Positions 1 through 7,072 of a DNA stretch of 22,327 nucleotides are shown here, one piece after another. A model generated the notes under the pieces. That model searched no databases, was not told where the DNA came from, and saw only the letters and a program-made list of their open reading frames with translations. Each line of letters starts with the position of its first letter. The stretch's first letter is position 1. Both the position numbers and the translations under genes were made by a program. Source of the stretch: a virus; the IMG/VR virus record IMGVR_UViG_3300009034_002052, positions 1 to 22,327 of that record. One strand, written 5' to 3'.

Positions 1-247
1 TAGTTATGTAACCGCCTGCTCGGACACGTACTTGTCTCCAATGCATCGTTTGACCTCCACGTTCAACTCTTATGCTGTCTCTGAGGCTTCCAGTGTCAAC
101 GCGTACATGAACTTGAGCTATACCTTGCATTAAATGAGCTGCTTCAATAATAGCTTGTTCTGCGCCTTCTAAAAGTTTGTTGGGAATAACTGCAATGTCT
201 TGTTTAACGGTTCCTCTGGTTGCGTCGACAATTATTTTGTTAGTCAC
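1..247 (-). CDS. HK97 gp10-like neck/tail-completion protein (partial)
   Basis: Reading leftward from a GTG at 247, the frame stays open to the window edge (about 82 residues), so the C-terminus is missing. The translated segment contains VDTGSLRDSIRVERGG followed by VRVRAGGY. That pattern (a 'V-TG-LR-SI' turn, then a strand and a 'V-AG--Y' turn) is characteristic of HK97 gp10-like proteins at the head-tail interface. An N-terminal helical stretch rich in Ala and Glu precedes it, as in the family. It starts 2 bases after the stop of the tail-tube-like gene, so it is translationally linked to it. I see no strong Shine-Dalgarno site. The family call rests on the short motif alone. Confidence 0.62.
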   Translation of the reverse strand, partial: MTNKIIVDATRGTVKQDIAVIPNKLLEGAEQAIIEAAHLMQGIAQVHVRVDTGSLRDSIRVERGGQTMHWRQVRVRAGGYIT

Positions 248-249
248 TT

Positions 250-738
250 TTAAGCATCCGAATAGCTAATATACTCTGCATCACCCTCATACTCGTAGAT
301 CGCGTCTTCATCGTCACCTATGGTTGCACGATTACGAAGCGCATAGCCGTTAGTGATTGTGTAAGTGCGTGTTTTTTCTACTCCAGAACCGTCTTGGATA
401 GGCACAACTACCTTGAAATACTCGATTTTATTCGCAAGGCCATTATCTATCATGGCATACTGGTTCCCTGCAGCAACTTGAACGTCAGTAGCGAAAAAAG
501 CGATTCTACAGTCACTAATGAACCTTAGTCTCCAACCGAAACTACTCATACCCAAATCCTGCACGACACTTGCGGTTGCACTACCTGGAATTGGTAAACG
601 TAGCAAGTCTTTATTTCGCCAATACTCAAAACTTAAGATTCCTTTAGAGATGTTGACGCCATGAGTTGCGTCATAGCCTATGTGAACCTCATCAATTCGA
701 CCATAAACTTTTTCCGTGCCAACTTCCGTTAAACTCAT
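250..738 (-). CDS. Tail tube-like structural protein
   Basis: The protein has 162 residues and begins MSLTEVGTEKVYG. It is predicted to be mostly beta-structure with alternating hydrophobic residues and a short acidic C-terminus. Its length and its place after head-closure and tail-terminator-like genes suit a major tail (tube) protein of a siphovirus-type virion. I see no signature motif, so the role is inferred from position. Its ATG overlaps the stop of the upstream 67-residue gene (ATGA). Confidence 0.45.
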   Translation of the reverse strand: MSLTEVGTEKVYGRIDEVHIGYDATHGVNISKGILSFEYWRNKDLLRLPIPGSATASVVQDLGMSSFGWRLRFISDCRIAFFATDVQVAAGNQYAMIDNGLANKIEYFKVVVPIQDGSGVEKTRTYTITNGYALRNRATIGDDEDAIYEYEGDAEYISYSDA

Positions 739-938
739 TTTTGGACCTCACATGGTTCCTGAAGCAGTTTCAAATGCTTGTTTGCCTTGTCAACATCGTT
801 GCTGTGTGAAACCCGCATCATTGCGATTGCTACTGAGTCGCTTGAGTTTTTGCAGAGCCTTCGGTGATAGTGCCATTTCATCTCTTCAACAGTGTCAAAA
901 ACGGTTATTTTCTTTCCATTTCGTACTATTTGTTTCAT
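735..938 (-). CDS. Small basic protein of unknown function in the tail cassette
   Basis: The protein has 67 residues and starts MKQIVRNGKKITVFDTVEEM. It is basic at the N-terminus, then helical, with two Cys and several His but no regular metal-site spacing. Both ends overlap neighbours by 4 bases (ATGA at 935-938 and at 735-738), so it is translationally coupled within the head-tail joining cassette. This tight coupling is the main reason to call it real. I do not recognise a family. Confidence 0.6.
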   Translation of the reverse strand: MKQIVRNGKKITVFDTVEEMKWHYHRRLCKNSSDSVAIAMMRVSHSNDVDKANKHLKLLQEPCEVQK

Positions 939-1375
939 GAAACATACCTCTTGTAACGCATGATATACGACACGGAATACAGCGTGGTGCTACCGAGATT
1001 CTCCTCATTATCGCTTAAACGAGTTAGCGTCCGCAGTGAACCAAGAGGATAAGTTTCGCAGATTCGCCTCAGTTCTCGTTCAGCCTTCCACCGAAGCTTA
1101 GTCCCCGTAATTCCTGTCTTGTCAATACACCAGATTGTTATGGGCACATTCTCAAGGTAGCCTACTCCAACGGGTAAAGCCTCACTCTCAGGAGTGTCTA
1201 CACAGAAAATAAGGTCTACTCCCTTATCCTTGAACACACGAGTCAAAGGGTAATCAGGCTTACCAAAAACAGTTATGTACTTTGCAAGAGTGCTGTCATC
1301 ATCTTGTGTCAAGTTTGATGCTGTCAAGTAAGTGTTAAGAAGCACGCGAGTTCTGTATCTTGCGTCTTCACTCAA
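935..1375 (-). CDS. Tail terminator/completion-like protein
   Basis: The protein has 146 residues and starts at a TTG directly after the TAA of the gene upstream (TAATTG). An alpha/beta pattern is visible: an N-terminal helix, strands around DLIFCVDTPES and PITIWCIDKTG, a basic helix (KLRWKAERELRRICETYP) and a C-terminal strand. This strand-helix-strand order and length fit tail-terminator/completion proteins, which cap the tail tube under the head. The call is mainly positional: it sits between a head-closure-like and a tail-tube-like gene. Confidence 0.4.
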   Translation of the reverse strand: MSEDARYRTRVLLNTYLTASNLTQDDDSTLAKYITVFGKPDYPLTRVFKDKGVDLIFCVDTPESEALPVGVGYLENVPITIWCIDKTGITGTKLRWKAERELRRICETYPLGSLRTLTRLSDNEENLGSTTLYSVSYIMRYKRYVS

Positions 1376-1711
1376 TTAGACCAACTCGTGTAATGGCAAC
1401 TGAACTAAATCCACTTCTCTATGGTCAAAACTGTTAAGGAAGAAATGTTCTCGTGTAGCCTTTACTTCATAGTAAACTCCGTTTTCAGTTTTGATTTCGT
1501 CGCCTTCTTCAAAGCCGTCACAAGTCAAACCCAAAGCGTCAGTTCTCACGTAAGAGCCAGGAGGCAAAAGAGCCCTGTTGGAACCTCGCTCAACAATATA
1601 AACTTCTCTTGCTCGCGGCTGTTCAGTGAAAGATTTAGTGTACCATCCTGTAACTGAGTCAGGAGCGCCTAACGTGAGTTTACGAAGAGTCACTTGAAGG
1701 TTAAGTGTCAT
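1376..1711 (-). CDS. Head-tail stopper/closure-like protein
   Basis: The protein has 111 residues, beginning MTLNLQVTLRKLTLGAPDS. It contains a small all-beta core with the segments YVRTDALGLTCDGFEEGDEI and KTENGVYYEVKATREHFF. A short barrel with the phrase 'GDEI-T-NGVYYEV' is common in head-closure (stopper) proteins that plug the portal-adaptor channel. Its position after the adaptor-like gene and before the terminator-like gene fits. Only 2 bases separate its ATG from the preceding stop. Confidence 0.45.
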   Translation of the reverse strand: MTLNLQVTLRKLTLGAPDSVTGWYTKSFTEQPRAREVYIVERGSNRALLPPGSYVRTDALGLTCDGFEEGDEIKTENGVYYEVKATREHFFLNSFDHREVDLVQLPLHELV

Positions 1712-1713
1712 TT

Positions 1714-2886
1714 TTATCCTGTCACAAGAACGTTTGTTGTTGCGTCACCTATATTGCCTGTGCCAGTTCCGAAGGATGCCCCAGCTGTTTGACCCTTAAA
1801 GTTGTTTCCCATGACACAAAGGTATGTGCAACTGTTGTCAGCTTCGTAGCCGTATTTCATTTTGTTATTAGCACGATTCATGGATTTACTCCCGCTTATT
1901 GTGATGTGGTCTACATCGACAAGTTTGATTCCACTATAGGTATTCGTAGTTTTCTCTCCTGCATCCTTCAACAACAACCCGTTAATGACGCATCCATCCA
2001 CTTCGTCAGCCATGTAGACACCATTTACTTGCTCCAACTCCATTGTTGTGCCGTCTCCAATGTAAATGTCATGAGTTTCATGTCCATCCAGTTCTATAGC
2101 TCCGTTTCCTGTAGTTGTGTTGTTTCCATAGAGGTGGTTTGCACGAATTCTTATGCGTTCTATCACTTGGTTTGTTGGTGAATCAATTAAGATTCCGTTT
2201 GCAGTGCATGTTTCCCATAAACAGTTGTCAATCCAGATATTCCAGATTTTGTATGTTGCTGCTGCATTGTTGAGGATGCGAAGCCCATACTTGCCATAAG
2301 CACCGTACACATGATCTAACACTATGTCACTTAGGTAGTTGCTGTTACATTGCATGTCAATAAGAGGCTTCGTACTTGTACCAAGGCTGTCATATTCTGG
2401 ACCATAAATCATCATTTGCTTTAATCCACTGAAATAATGGGCTGTCGTTGGTGTTGGATAGTCAAAACTGAATACAGTTGTGTCCACGGCTCCAGTTTCT
2501 AAAACTGTTCCTAACGGCCAAACACCAGTTAGAGAACCTGTCAGTTTTCCCGCAACTCCACCCCCTTGTACATAGATGCCTGGTTTCATGTTTATTTGTG
2601 CTGTTACGGTGTAGTTTCCAGGTTTAAGGATGATTGTGCCTCCTGTTCCTGCAGCCGCATTATACATTGCGGAAATTATTGTATTCATTAGTTCAGAGAA
2701 GTCGCTGTCATTGTATTTGCGTTCGCCTGTTGTTCCATGTCGTGCATAATAGGTGGTTCCTGACTTGTAGACTGTGTATGTTCCAAATTGTGCGGGGCTT
2801 CCTGCGCCTATTGCGTCTTCTACGTTTTGCATCCATCCCGGGCTAATTTCGTCGCCATGTTTCACGGTTCCATATAGACTACTCAT
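1714..2886 (-). CDS. Beta-helix fibre / pectate-lyase-like protein
   Basis: The protein is likely 390 residues from the ATG at 2886, which has AGGTGA 6 bases upstream; a GTG at 2895 would add three residues. Residues 1-85 hold a short adaptor including YTVYKSGTTYYARHGTTGE, then GGTIILKPGNYTVTAQI. That phrase is the usual entry into a right-handed parallel beta-helix of the pectate-lyase type. The rest has regularly spaced Asn, Ile and Gly residues (ICNNWIDNCLWE-like rungs) and ends in a Gly/Thr-rich tail. Such proteins serve as receptor-binding fibres or surface-glycan depolymerases. The adaptor motif is shared with the two fibre proteins at 11189-14036. No catalytic residues can be assigned by eye. 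Confidence 0.72.
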   Translation of the reverse strand: MSSLYGTVKHGDEISPGWMQNVEDAIGAGSPAQFGTYTVYKSGTTYYARHGTTGERKYNDSDFSELMNTIISAMYNAAAGTGGTIILKPGNYTVTAQINMKPGIYVQGGGVAGKLTGSLTGVWPLGTVLETGAVDTTVFSFDYPTPTTAHYFSGLKQMMIYGPEYDSLGTSTKPLIDMQCNSNYLSDIVLDHVYGAYGKYGLRILNNAAATYKIWNIWIDNCLWETCTANGILIDSPTNQVIERIRIRANHLYGNNTTTGNGAIELDGHETHDIYIGDGTTMELEQVNGVYMADEVDGCVINGLLLKDAGEKTTNTYSGIKLVDVDHITISGSKSMNRANNKMKYGYEADNSCTYLCVMGNNFKGQTAGASFGTGTGNIGDATTNVLVTG

Positions 2887-2898
2887 TTTTGTCACCTT

Positions 2899-3084
2899 TT
2901 ATGACTGTGAAAGAAGTTCTAACTGTTTCTTCAATTTTTCAAATGTAGTGATGTAAACGCCACAACGGCTATAACCAGCTTTTGCTGTTCCTGCTTTTGC
3001 TGGAAGTGTTTTAGGAAAATAGCAGATGCCTGCGTGTGACATGCCTGCTCGTGCGGTTCCTGCTGTTGCTGAGTATTTCACCAT
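2899..3084 (-). CDS. Small Ala/Gly-repeat protein with helical tail
   Basis: The protein has 61 residues. The first 45 contain two imperfect copies of an Ala/Gly unit (AGTARAGMSHAG and AGTAKAGYSRCG). The last 17 form an amphipathic Lys/Leu helix (EKLKKQLELL). It lies between an adaptor-like protein and a beta-helix fibre, so it may be a minor virion or fibre-attachment part, but that is inference. No family recognised. The region is tightly packed (7 bases upstream, 12 to the fibre ATG). Confidence 0.5.
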   Translation of the reverse strand: MVKYSATAGTARAGMSHAGICYFPKTLPAKAGTAKAGYSRCGVYITTFEKLKKQLELLSQS

Positions 3085-3091
3085 TTTATGT

Positions 3092-3502
3092 TCACTCGTT
3101 AGGTAAAGGATCGTTTGCTATGACAATCGGTAATTCTTTTAGCCGTTCAATAGCCTTTTCAATCACCATTAAACTCACTTTATAATCGGGGTCGTTAAGT
3201 ATATAATTTATGCTTGCTGAAGCTAAACCACCGCCGAGTTGTGTGCCCTTCTCCTTGTAAGCTCGTAGCATCAGGTTTGTGAGCCATTTTGCCACGAGGA
3301 TTTCACTGTCTGTGCCCGTGATGCTTTTTGATTCTGCTGTGCCTGATAGGTCTGCTATGGTTGTGCCTGCTTGAAGGTTAACATAGTCTATGGCATCGTC
3401 AATTTTGTATTCGAGAATGGTTAAGGTTAAGTTTGGGAAGTCGGTTAGGGCGTATCCGTTTTCGTCGAGTATGCGTTGAGCAATACTTGAGATTGTAGTC
3501 AC
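3092..3502 (-). CDS. Head-tail adaptor (gp6-like) protein
   Basis: The protein has 136 residues, starting at a GTG with GGAGGG 6 bases upstream. It is nearly all helical, with a segment typed like small connector proteins: ILEYKIDDAIDYVNLQAG, then EILVAKWLTNLMLRAYKEKG, then SINYILNDPDYKVSLMVIEKAIERL. HK97 gp6/SPP1 gp15-type adaptors, which form a ring under the portal, are helical bundles of this size with an 'I--AI-YV-' first helix. The gene precedes the stopper-like protein, as in HK97-type gene orders. The assignment is by pattern and position. Confidence 0.55.
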   Translation of the reverse strand: MTTISSIAQRILDENGYALTDFPNLTLTILEYKIDDAIDYVNLQAGTTIADLSGTAESKSITGTDSEILVAKWLTNLMLRAYKEKGTQLGGGLASASINYILNDPDYKVSLMVIEKAIERLKELPIVIANDPLPNE

Positions 3503-3504
3503 AT

Positions 3505-3708
3505 TTAACCCTCCAAACTGTCAAGTTCACCTTGAATTTCAGCTTGGATGCTTTCTAACCTGTTTGCCAACGCTTTCATATTTTCTTTCAGACGTGGCAA
3601 AATAAAGGACAACCCTGTATCGAGGGTAGTTACGGTTTTAGCTACTTCGTTGAACTTGGCGATTAAATCTTCTAATTGCTTTTTTCGTTTGCCAATCTTC
3701 GCACGCAT
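3505..3708 (-). CDS. Small coiled-coil protein
   Basis: The protein has 67 residues and is almost wholly helical with heptad-like hydrophobic spacing (KKQLEDLIAKFNEVAK and LKENMKALANRLESIQAEI). The first ten residues are strongly basic. A GAGGAT ribosome site lies just before the ATG. Its stop is 2 bases before the adaptor-like start. It may be a fibre-trimerising or chaperone-like helper; nothing identifies a specific role. Confidence 0.6.
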   Translation of the reverse strand: MRAKIGKRKKQLEDLIAKFNEVAKTVTTLDTGLSFILPRLKENMKALANRLESIQAEIQGELDSLEG

Positions 3709-3710
3709 GT

Positions 3711-4019
3711 TTAATCCTCTATGTCTAACTCTACTTTATGTTCACTACCATCAGATGTTTTAAAGTATAATCTGTCATCCGACTTAACATACAACTGTGC
3801 AAAACCAGATTCATTGTTTGTTGGAGCATCTCCATGAGCAAACTTAATGTATCCAGCCACACCGTCTTTACCTATTGCCGTAAAAGATTTGCAGGCGATA
3901 CAGCCTTCACGGTCTTCAACCTTCAGAGTTTTTATTATTAGAGAATCGTTTTCAAAACCAACTTTCACGTTGTAACCTCCTAATTTGACATATTCAAGTA
4001 CAGCATCGTGCAGCCCCAT
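3711..4019 (-). CDS. Small beta-rich fibre/baseplate-type protein
   Basis: The protein has 102 residues. The C-terminal half reads FAQLYVKSDDRLYFKTSDGSEHKVEL, a strand-turn-strand phrase commonly met in tail-fibre and baseplate proteins ('LYVKSDGRLYF--SDGTE'). The 5' end overlaps the upstream fibre gene by 40 bases in another frame, so the true start could lie further in, but I see no better one. It probably works with the 333-residue protein encoded just upstream. Confidence 0.6.
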   Translation of the reverse strand: MGLHDAVLEYVKLGGYNVKVGFENDSLIIKTLKVEDREGCIACKSFTAIGKDGVAGYIKFAHGDAPTNNESGFAQLYVKSDDRLYFKTSDGSEHKVELDIED

Positions 4020-4981
4020 TCAACCGTGGTTGCAGCCACACCTGTAACTGAAACTCTCAAGTCATTACCGTTAACTGTGAATGTGGCATCCCAATTAGCA
4101 TCAGATTCTTGTGTATGCAATGAAGTTATGGCTCCTTGCAACGTAGCGTTTCCCGCTCCTGTCCGATACGCTGTGCAAGCAAGATGATAGCTTGCCCGTT
4201 GCGATCCATCAGATTTTACTCCTACAACCTCAGCTTCCACATGATATGTGTTCTCATCAAGCAACGTAAGAGAATCCACAGTTGTTTGTGTAGCATCAGT
4301 TGTCTGCACTTCAGCAGCAGGCTTTACAATTAAACCGTCATGTTTTGTTCCTACGCTAAAAGTGAATGTTTTGTTCGCAAGCATGGTGATGTCGCCAGCA
4401 CGATCAATAATGAAAGCACCATTATTACTGCCTAAACTTTCAAATCTCGCACAAATTTGTGCGCCACCATAAGAAGTTAAAAACTGTATCTTGCCACCGA
4501 CCACGTTTTTAGTCTGCAACCAAGAAGTTGTTTGTTGAGCCTGCCAATAACTTGCATTGATATAATTACATAATACATTGCCTAAGTCTAAATCGTCATT
4601 ACGATAAACAACAAGCTGATTGTAAGCACCTCTCAAAACAACCTTCTGAACCCCCGCATCATCTTGAAACTTGATTTTGCCATAGTAAGGAGCATAATTC
4701 TTCTGGATAACCAAGTCGCCTGTCATAGCTCTTGAACCGTCAAGCAACACGGCATTAGGATACTGAGCATCCTCAAAAACGTCATCAACCGCATGAAAAT
4801 CTGGACTATGATAAGCGTTACCATGAGTTTCAAGCGTGTAAGCAGATGCTCCGCCAGTCATGCCAGCATACTTGAGTTTACGCTGTAAATCCTCAAATTT
4901 CCTCGTTGAAACCCGAGGCTTAGAAACTTCATAAAGCAAGTAAGCAAGCAGTAATCGTTGAGCACGACTTTTCAAAGCCAT
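3980..4981 (-). CDS. Tail fibre-like structural protein
   Basis: The protein has 333 residues with AAGGAG 9 bases before the ATG. The order is a basic N-terminal helix; a Gly/Tyr linker; the phrase AVLLDGSRAMTGDLVIQ (residues about 77-93), a recurrent motif of phage fibre and baseplate proteins; a beta-rich middle with Gln/Asn/Tyr-rich rungs; and a C-terminal beta-sandwich-like domain with repeated Thr/Val strands. This suits a trimeric fibre or head-decoration protein carrying a terminal binding domain. It is followed by a 40-base overlap with the small fibre-type gene, suggesting co-production. Confidence 0.68.
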   Translation of the reverse strand: MALKSRAQRLLLAYLLYEVSKPRVSTRKFEDLQRKLKYAGMTGGASAYTLETHGNAYHSPDFHAVDDVFEDAQYPNAVLLDGSRAMTGDLVIQKNYAPYYGKIKFQDDAGVQKVVLRGAYNQLVVYRNDDLDLGNVLCNYINASYWQAQQTTSWLQTKNVVGGKIQFLTSYGGAQICARFESLGSNNGAFIIDRAGDITMLANKTFTFSVGTKHDGLIVKPAAEVQTTDATQTTVDSLTLLDENTYHVEAEVVGVKSDGSQRASYHLACTAYRTGAGNATLQGAITSLHTQESDANWDATFTVNGNDLRVSVTGVAATTVEWGCTMLYLNMSN

Positions 4982-4987
4982 CTTCCG

Positions 4988-5263
4988 CTACTCCTTCGCA
5001 AGCTTAGACTTCAACAAATCCATAATCTCTTTCTCGTAACCATCCAAGTCAAGCTTACGCTTCAACAAACCGATGATTATGGACTGTTGCTGCTCAATAT
5101 GTTGAAGGCGTGTTAACAGTGGGCCCACCTCAGCAGCTAACTGATCCTTCACTTGTCTTATGTTTTCCTGTTTAAGAACTTCAGCGAATTCAGAGAGAGG
5201 CTCTACAGCGTCACCTAACAAACCTTTACTATCCGCGAGAAACTGCTTCACTTTTGAACTCAT
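4988..5263 (-). CDS. Small helical coiled-coil protein
   Basis: The protein has 91 residues, helical throughout, with a coiled-coil core (LLTRLQHIEQQQSIIIGLLKRKL). It begins in an ATGA overlap with the stop of the glycosyltransferase gene and ends 6 bases before the fibre gene. The context suggests a fibre assembly partner or structural linker. No family recognised. Confidence 0.62.
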   Translation of the reverse strand: MSSKVKQFLADSKGLLGDAVEPLSEFAEVLKQENIRQVKDQLAAEVGPLLTRLQHIEQQQSIIIGLLKRKLDLDGYEKEIMDLLKSKLAKE

Positions 5264-5835
5264 TTTATTTCCTCTTCACGTAAATGATGTAACCAAAACT
5301 TTTCAACCAACCGATACTTAGGGTAGGTGCCATCCATAAGCCGACCATACCCATCAATTAACAATTGACCAACATTGTGACGTGGATGGGCTCCAACGTG
5401 CCTTCTAATCCACAACCACAACTCAGGCTTACCACCATGATCATGATTCCACACGCCCCAAACGTTAACATCACTGTTTAAGACCTCGTTCTTGTCAAAT
5501 TCGCCTTCTAACACTTGGTCAGCGTCAATGACAAAGTAAACGTCACCTTCCTCACCAACGAGGTAGAGGTCACGTTGCAAATGCTGAGGCAAGTCATGAG
5601 CTAAAATGATTTCGCAACCATAATTCCTTGCTATCTGCACGGTGTCATCAACGCTGTGAGGCGTGCTGAACTGTGGACCCGTCCGCCAATGTTTACCGAA
5701 TCTTCCTTCCACTACAACAATGCGATCCGCATACGGTTTGATTGAGTCTAAACATTTTGGAAGCGTTTTCGCCATGTTGTAGGCTGCGATGCAGAAGATT
5801 AGTTTACTTGAGGATTTCAATGTCTTTCTGGTCAA
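5260..5835 (-). CDS. Family-2-like glycosyltransferase (GT-A fold)
   Basis: The protein has 191 residues with a TTG start and GGGTGA 6 bases upstream. The N-terminal half is typical of GT-A enzymes: IFCIAAYNMAKTLPKCLDSI (residues 13-32), then the strand DRIVVVEG (38-44) and the metal-binding DxD-type motif FVIDADQVLEG (D104-A-D106). A C-terminal WLHHL segment (181-185) could supply the usual late His. The enzyme would transfer a sugar from a nucleotide-sugar; the acceptor is unknown. It lies inside the structural operon, overlapping the small acidic protein upstream by 32 bases and the coiled-coil gene downstream by 4. It may therefore glycosylate capsid or fibre proteins, or alter the host surface. 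It is short for the family, so the C-terminal acceptor domain is minimal. Confidence 0.78.
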   Translation of the reverse strand: MTRKTLKSSSKLIFCIAAYNMAKTLPKCLDSIKPYADRIVVVEGRFGKHWRTGPQFSTPHSVDDTVQIARNYGCEIILAHDLPQHLQRDLYLVGEEGDVYFVIDADQVLEGEFDKNEVLNSDVNVWGVWNHDHGGKPELWLWIRRHVGAHPRHNVGQLLIDGYGRLMDGTYPKYRLVEKFWLHHLREEEIK

Positions 5836-6112
5836 AGAGTTTCACCCGCTCCTTAGAAACCGTGAATGTGCTGCCCTTCTCGAATGTGCCATCTTCAAAG
5901 TGTAGCGTGCCAACAAGAACCTTAACTTTCACAGTGTTAGTTGGTTTTGGCTTAGTTACTTCAACTGTGGATTCAACAACAGGTGGAGCAGGCAAGTCAG
6001 CCAATGACATATCAAATTCACCGTCCAACACAACATCTCCTTCTTCAGCGATGAGTGTTTCCTTTTCAACGATTGGTACATCCTCTTCAACAATTTTCTT
6101 TTTTCTTGGCAG
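5804..6112 (-). CDS. Small charged protein after the capsid gene; probable CTG start
   Basis: The frame opens directly after an in-frame TAA with a CTG at 6112 that has a strong AGGAGGG 6 bases upstream. This gives 102 residues beginning (M)PRKKKIVEEDVPIVEKETL. A GTG at 6031, with AAGGAG 5 bases upstream, would give only 75 residues. The N-terminal third is Lys-rich then acidic, the middle is Pro/Val/Thr-rich, and the last 45 residues form a small beta domain (VLVGTLHFEDGTFEKGSTFTV). The C-terminal phrase 'G-L-FEDGTF-KGSTF-V' resembles short accessory domains of phage head proteins, but the function is unknown. Confidence 0.6.
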   Translation of the reverse strand: MPRKKKIVEEDVPIVEKETLIAEEGDVVLDGEFDMSLADLPAPPVVESTVEVTKPKPTNTVKVKVLVGTLHFEDGTFEKGSTFTVSKERVKLFDQKDIEILK

Positions 6113-6142
6113 TTAAATCCCTCCTATTCAATGAATTTAAAC

Positions 6143-6184
6143 AAAATAAAAAAATGGGGTGAAGCAGTTTTTCATGTGGACTGC
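6143..6184 (-). terminator. Probable terminator behind the capsid gene
   Basis: On the transcribed strand, the 80-base gap after the capsid stop holds a small stem (GCAGT at 6184-6180 pairing with ACTGC at 6168-6164) and then a T-rich run, TTTTTTTATTTT (6154-6143). Archaeal transcription ends mostly at T-rich tracts, so this is a good stop or attenuation site for the highly expressed head genes. The T-rich stretch could alternatively serve as a weak TATA element for the genes that follow. Confidence 0.45.
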
Positions 6185-6197
6185 AATAACCACGAAT

Positions 6198-7070
6198 TTA
6201 GATAGTAGTCATTTTGCAGATTCCATTAGAGTCATAGACAACAGGTAAACCACGTGCATAAACGCGTCCAAACAAGCCTTCACCTTGACGTTTACTCAAG
6301 ATTTCAGTTTCAACAGTAAAGTCTTCAGCAACAACGTACTCGAACAAGCCTATTGGATTAGCTTTTGTCATCATGCCTGTGCCCGCTGTGATTGTGGCTG
6401 TGGGATAAATGTCCCCGCCGATTCGCTCCTTGATCCATGTCAAGTATGGTACAGCTGTGTTAGCAACAAAGACGGCTGCTTCGTTGTACTGTGTCGGGTT
6501 CACGCACAAGTTGTATGGCGGGAAAATGTTGTCAGTCATTAGCAAGGCTATAGTGTTGTTGATGCTTGTGGCAATGTTAGCTGCGGTGCCCCAGTCGAGG
6601 CTGGTTGCTTCACTGTTTCCAGCAGCATTATACAATCCATTGATGTCATAGTTTGTTCCATCCCGGCTATAGCCAAGAATCAGCAACGTGTCCTCTTCCA
6701 AGCCAACCTTGTACCCTGCAGACTCTGCAGTTGTCGTGTTCAACGGGGTGCCACTGAGTCTTGAAGCAGCCAAATCCAACTTGTTAAGTATAAACTCCTT
6801 ATGAATGTTCGGCACTGCAACAGTGGTTCGCGCAAGGTTGATTATGTCAAGCGTTTCTCTTCCCGGCCAAGCAACGTCAATAGCCGCGTTAGCAGCTTCT
6901 GTCATAGTGTCGTAACCGAAGGTTTGTGTGCTTGGATCAATCTTTCTGATAGGCAATAGTTTTCTTCCAACAAGCTCTCGGCGGGCTGCATAGACTACTC
7001 TGTCGAGAATGTATTGGCCTTGCTCGGTTGTTAAGGGTTCGTCTCTGCCAACGTATCTTAGTTTGTTCAT
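6198..7070 (-). CDS. Major capsid protein, encapsulin-like HK97 fold
   Basis: The protein has 290 residues. Its pattern is that of the HK97-fold shell proteins related to family 1 encapsulins. It shows an N-terminal helix ending RRELVGRKLLPI (about 30-41), a strand pair with LARTTVAVPNIHKEF, and the helix phrase ATRL/AASRLSGTPLNTTTAESAGYKVGLEEDTLLILG. It then has SLDWGTAANIATSINNTIALL followed by PPYNLCVNPTQYNEA. A C-terminal strand set ends in GRVYARGLPVVYDSNGICK. It follows protease, scaffold-like and decoration-like genes, where a major capsid gene is expected. The absence of an encapsulated-cargo enzyme and the presence of portal and terminase indicate a virion shell rather than a nanocompartment. 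A likely terminator follows. Confidence 0.8.
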   Translation of the reverse strand: MNKLRYVGRDEPLTTEQGQYILDRVVYAARRELVGRKLLPIRKIDPSTQTFGYDTMTEAANAAIDVAWPGRETLDIINLARTTVAVPNIHKEFILNKLDLAASRLSGTPLNTTTAESAGYKVGLEEDTLLILGYSRDGTNYDINGLYNAAGNSEATSLDWGTAANIATSINNTIALLMTDNIFPPYNLCVNPTQYNEAAVFVANTAVPYLTWIKERIGGDIYPTATITAGTGMMTKANPIGLFEYVVAEDFTVETEILSKRQGEGLFGRVYARGLPVVYDSNGICKMTTI

Positions 7071-7072
7071 GG

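Noticed and set aside
1705-2181. Long plus-strand frame (158 residues) opposite the beta-helix gene
   Set aside because: Cys/Val/Ser-rich translation with no domain sense, lies wholly antisense to a convincing fibre gene.
6198-7070. A cellular encapsulin nanocompartment
   Set aside because: No cargo enzyme nearby; surrounded by portal, protease, scaffold and terminase genes, so a viral capsid role is far more likely.
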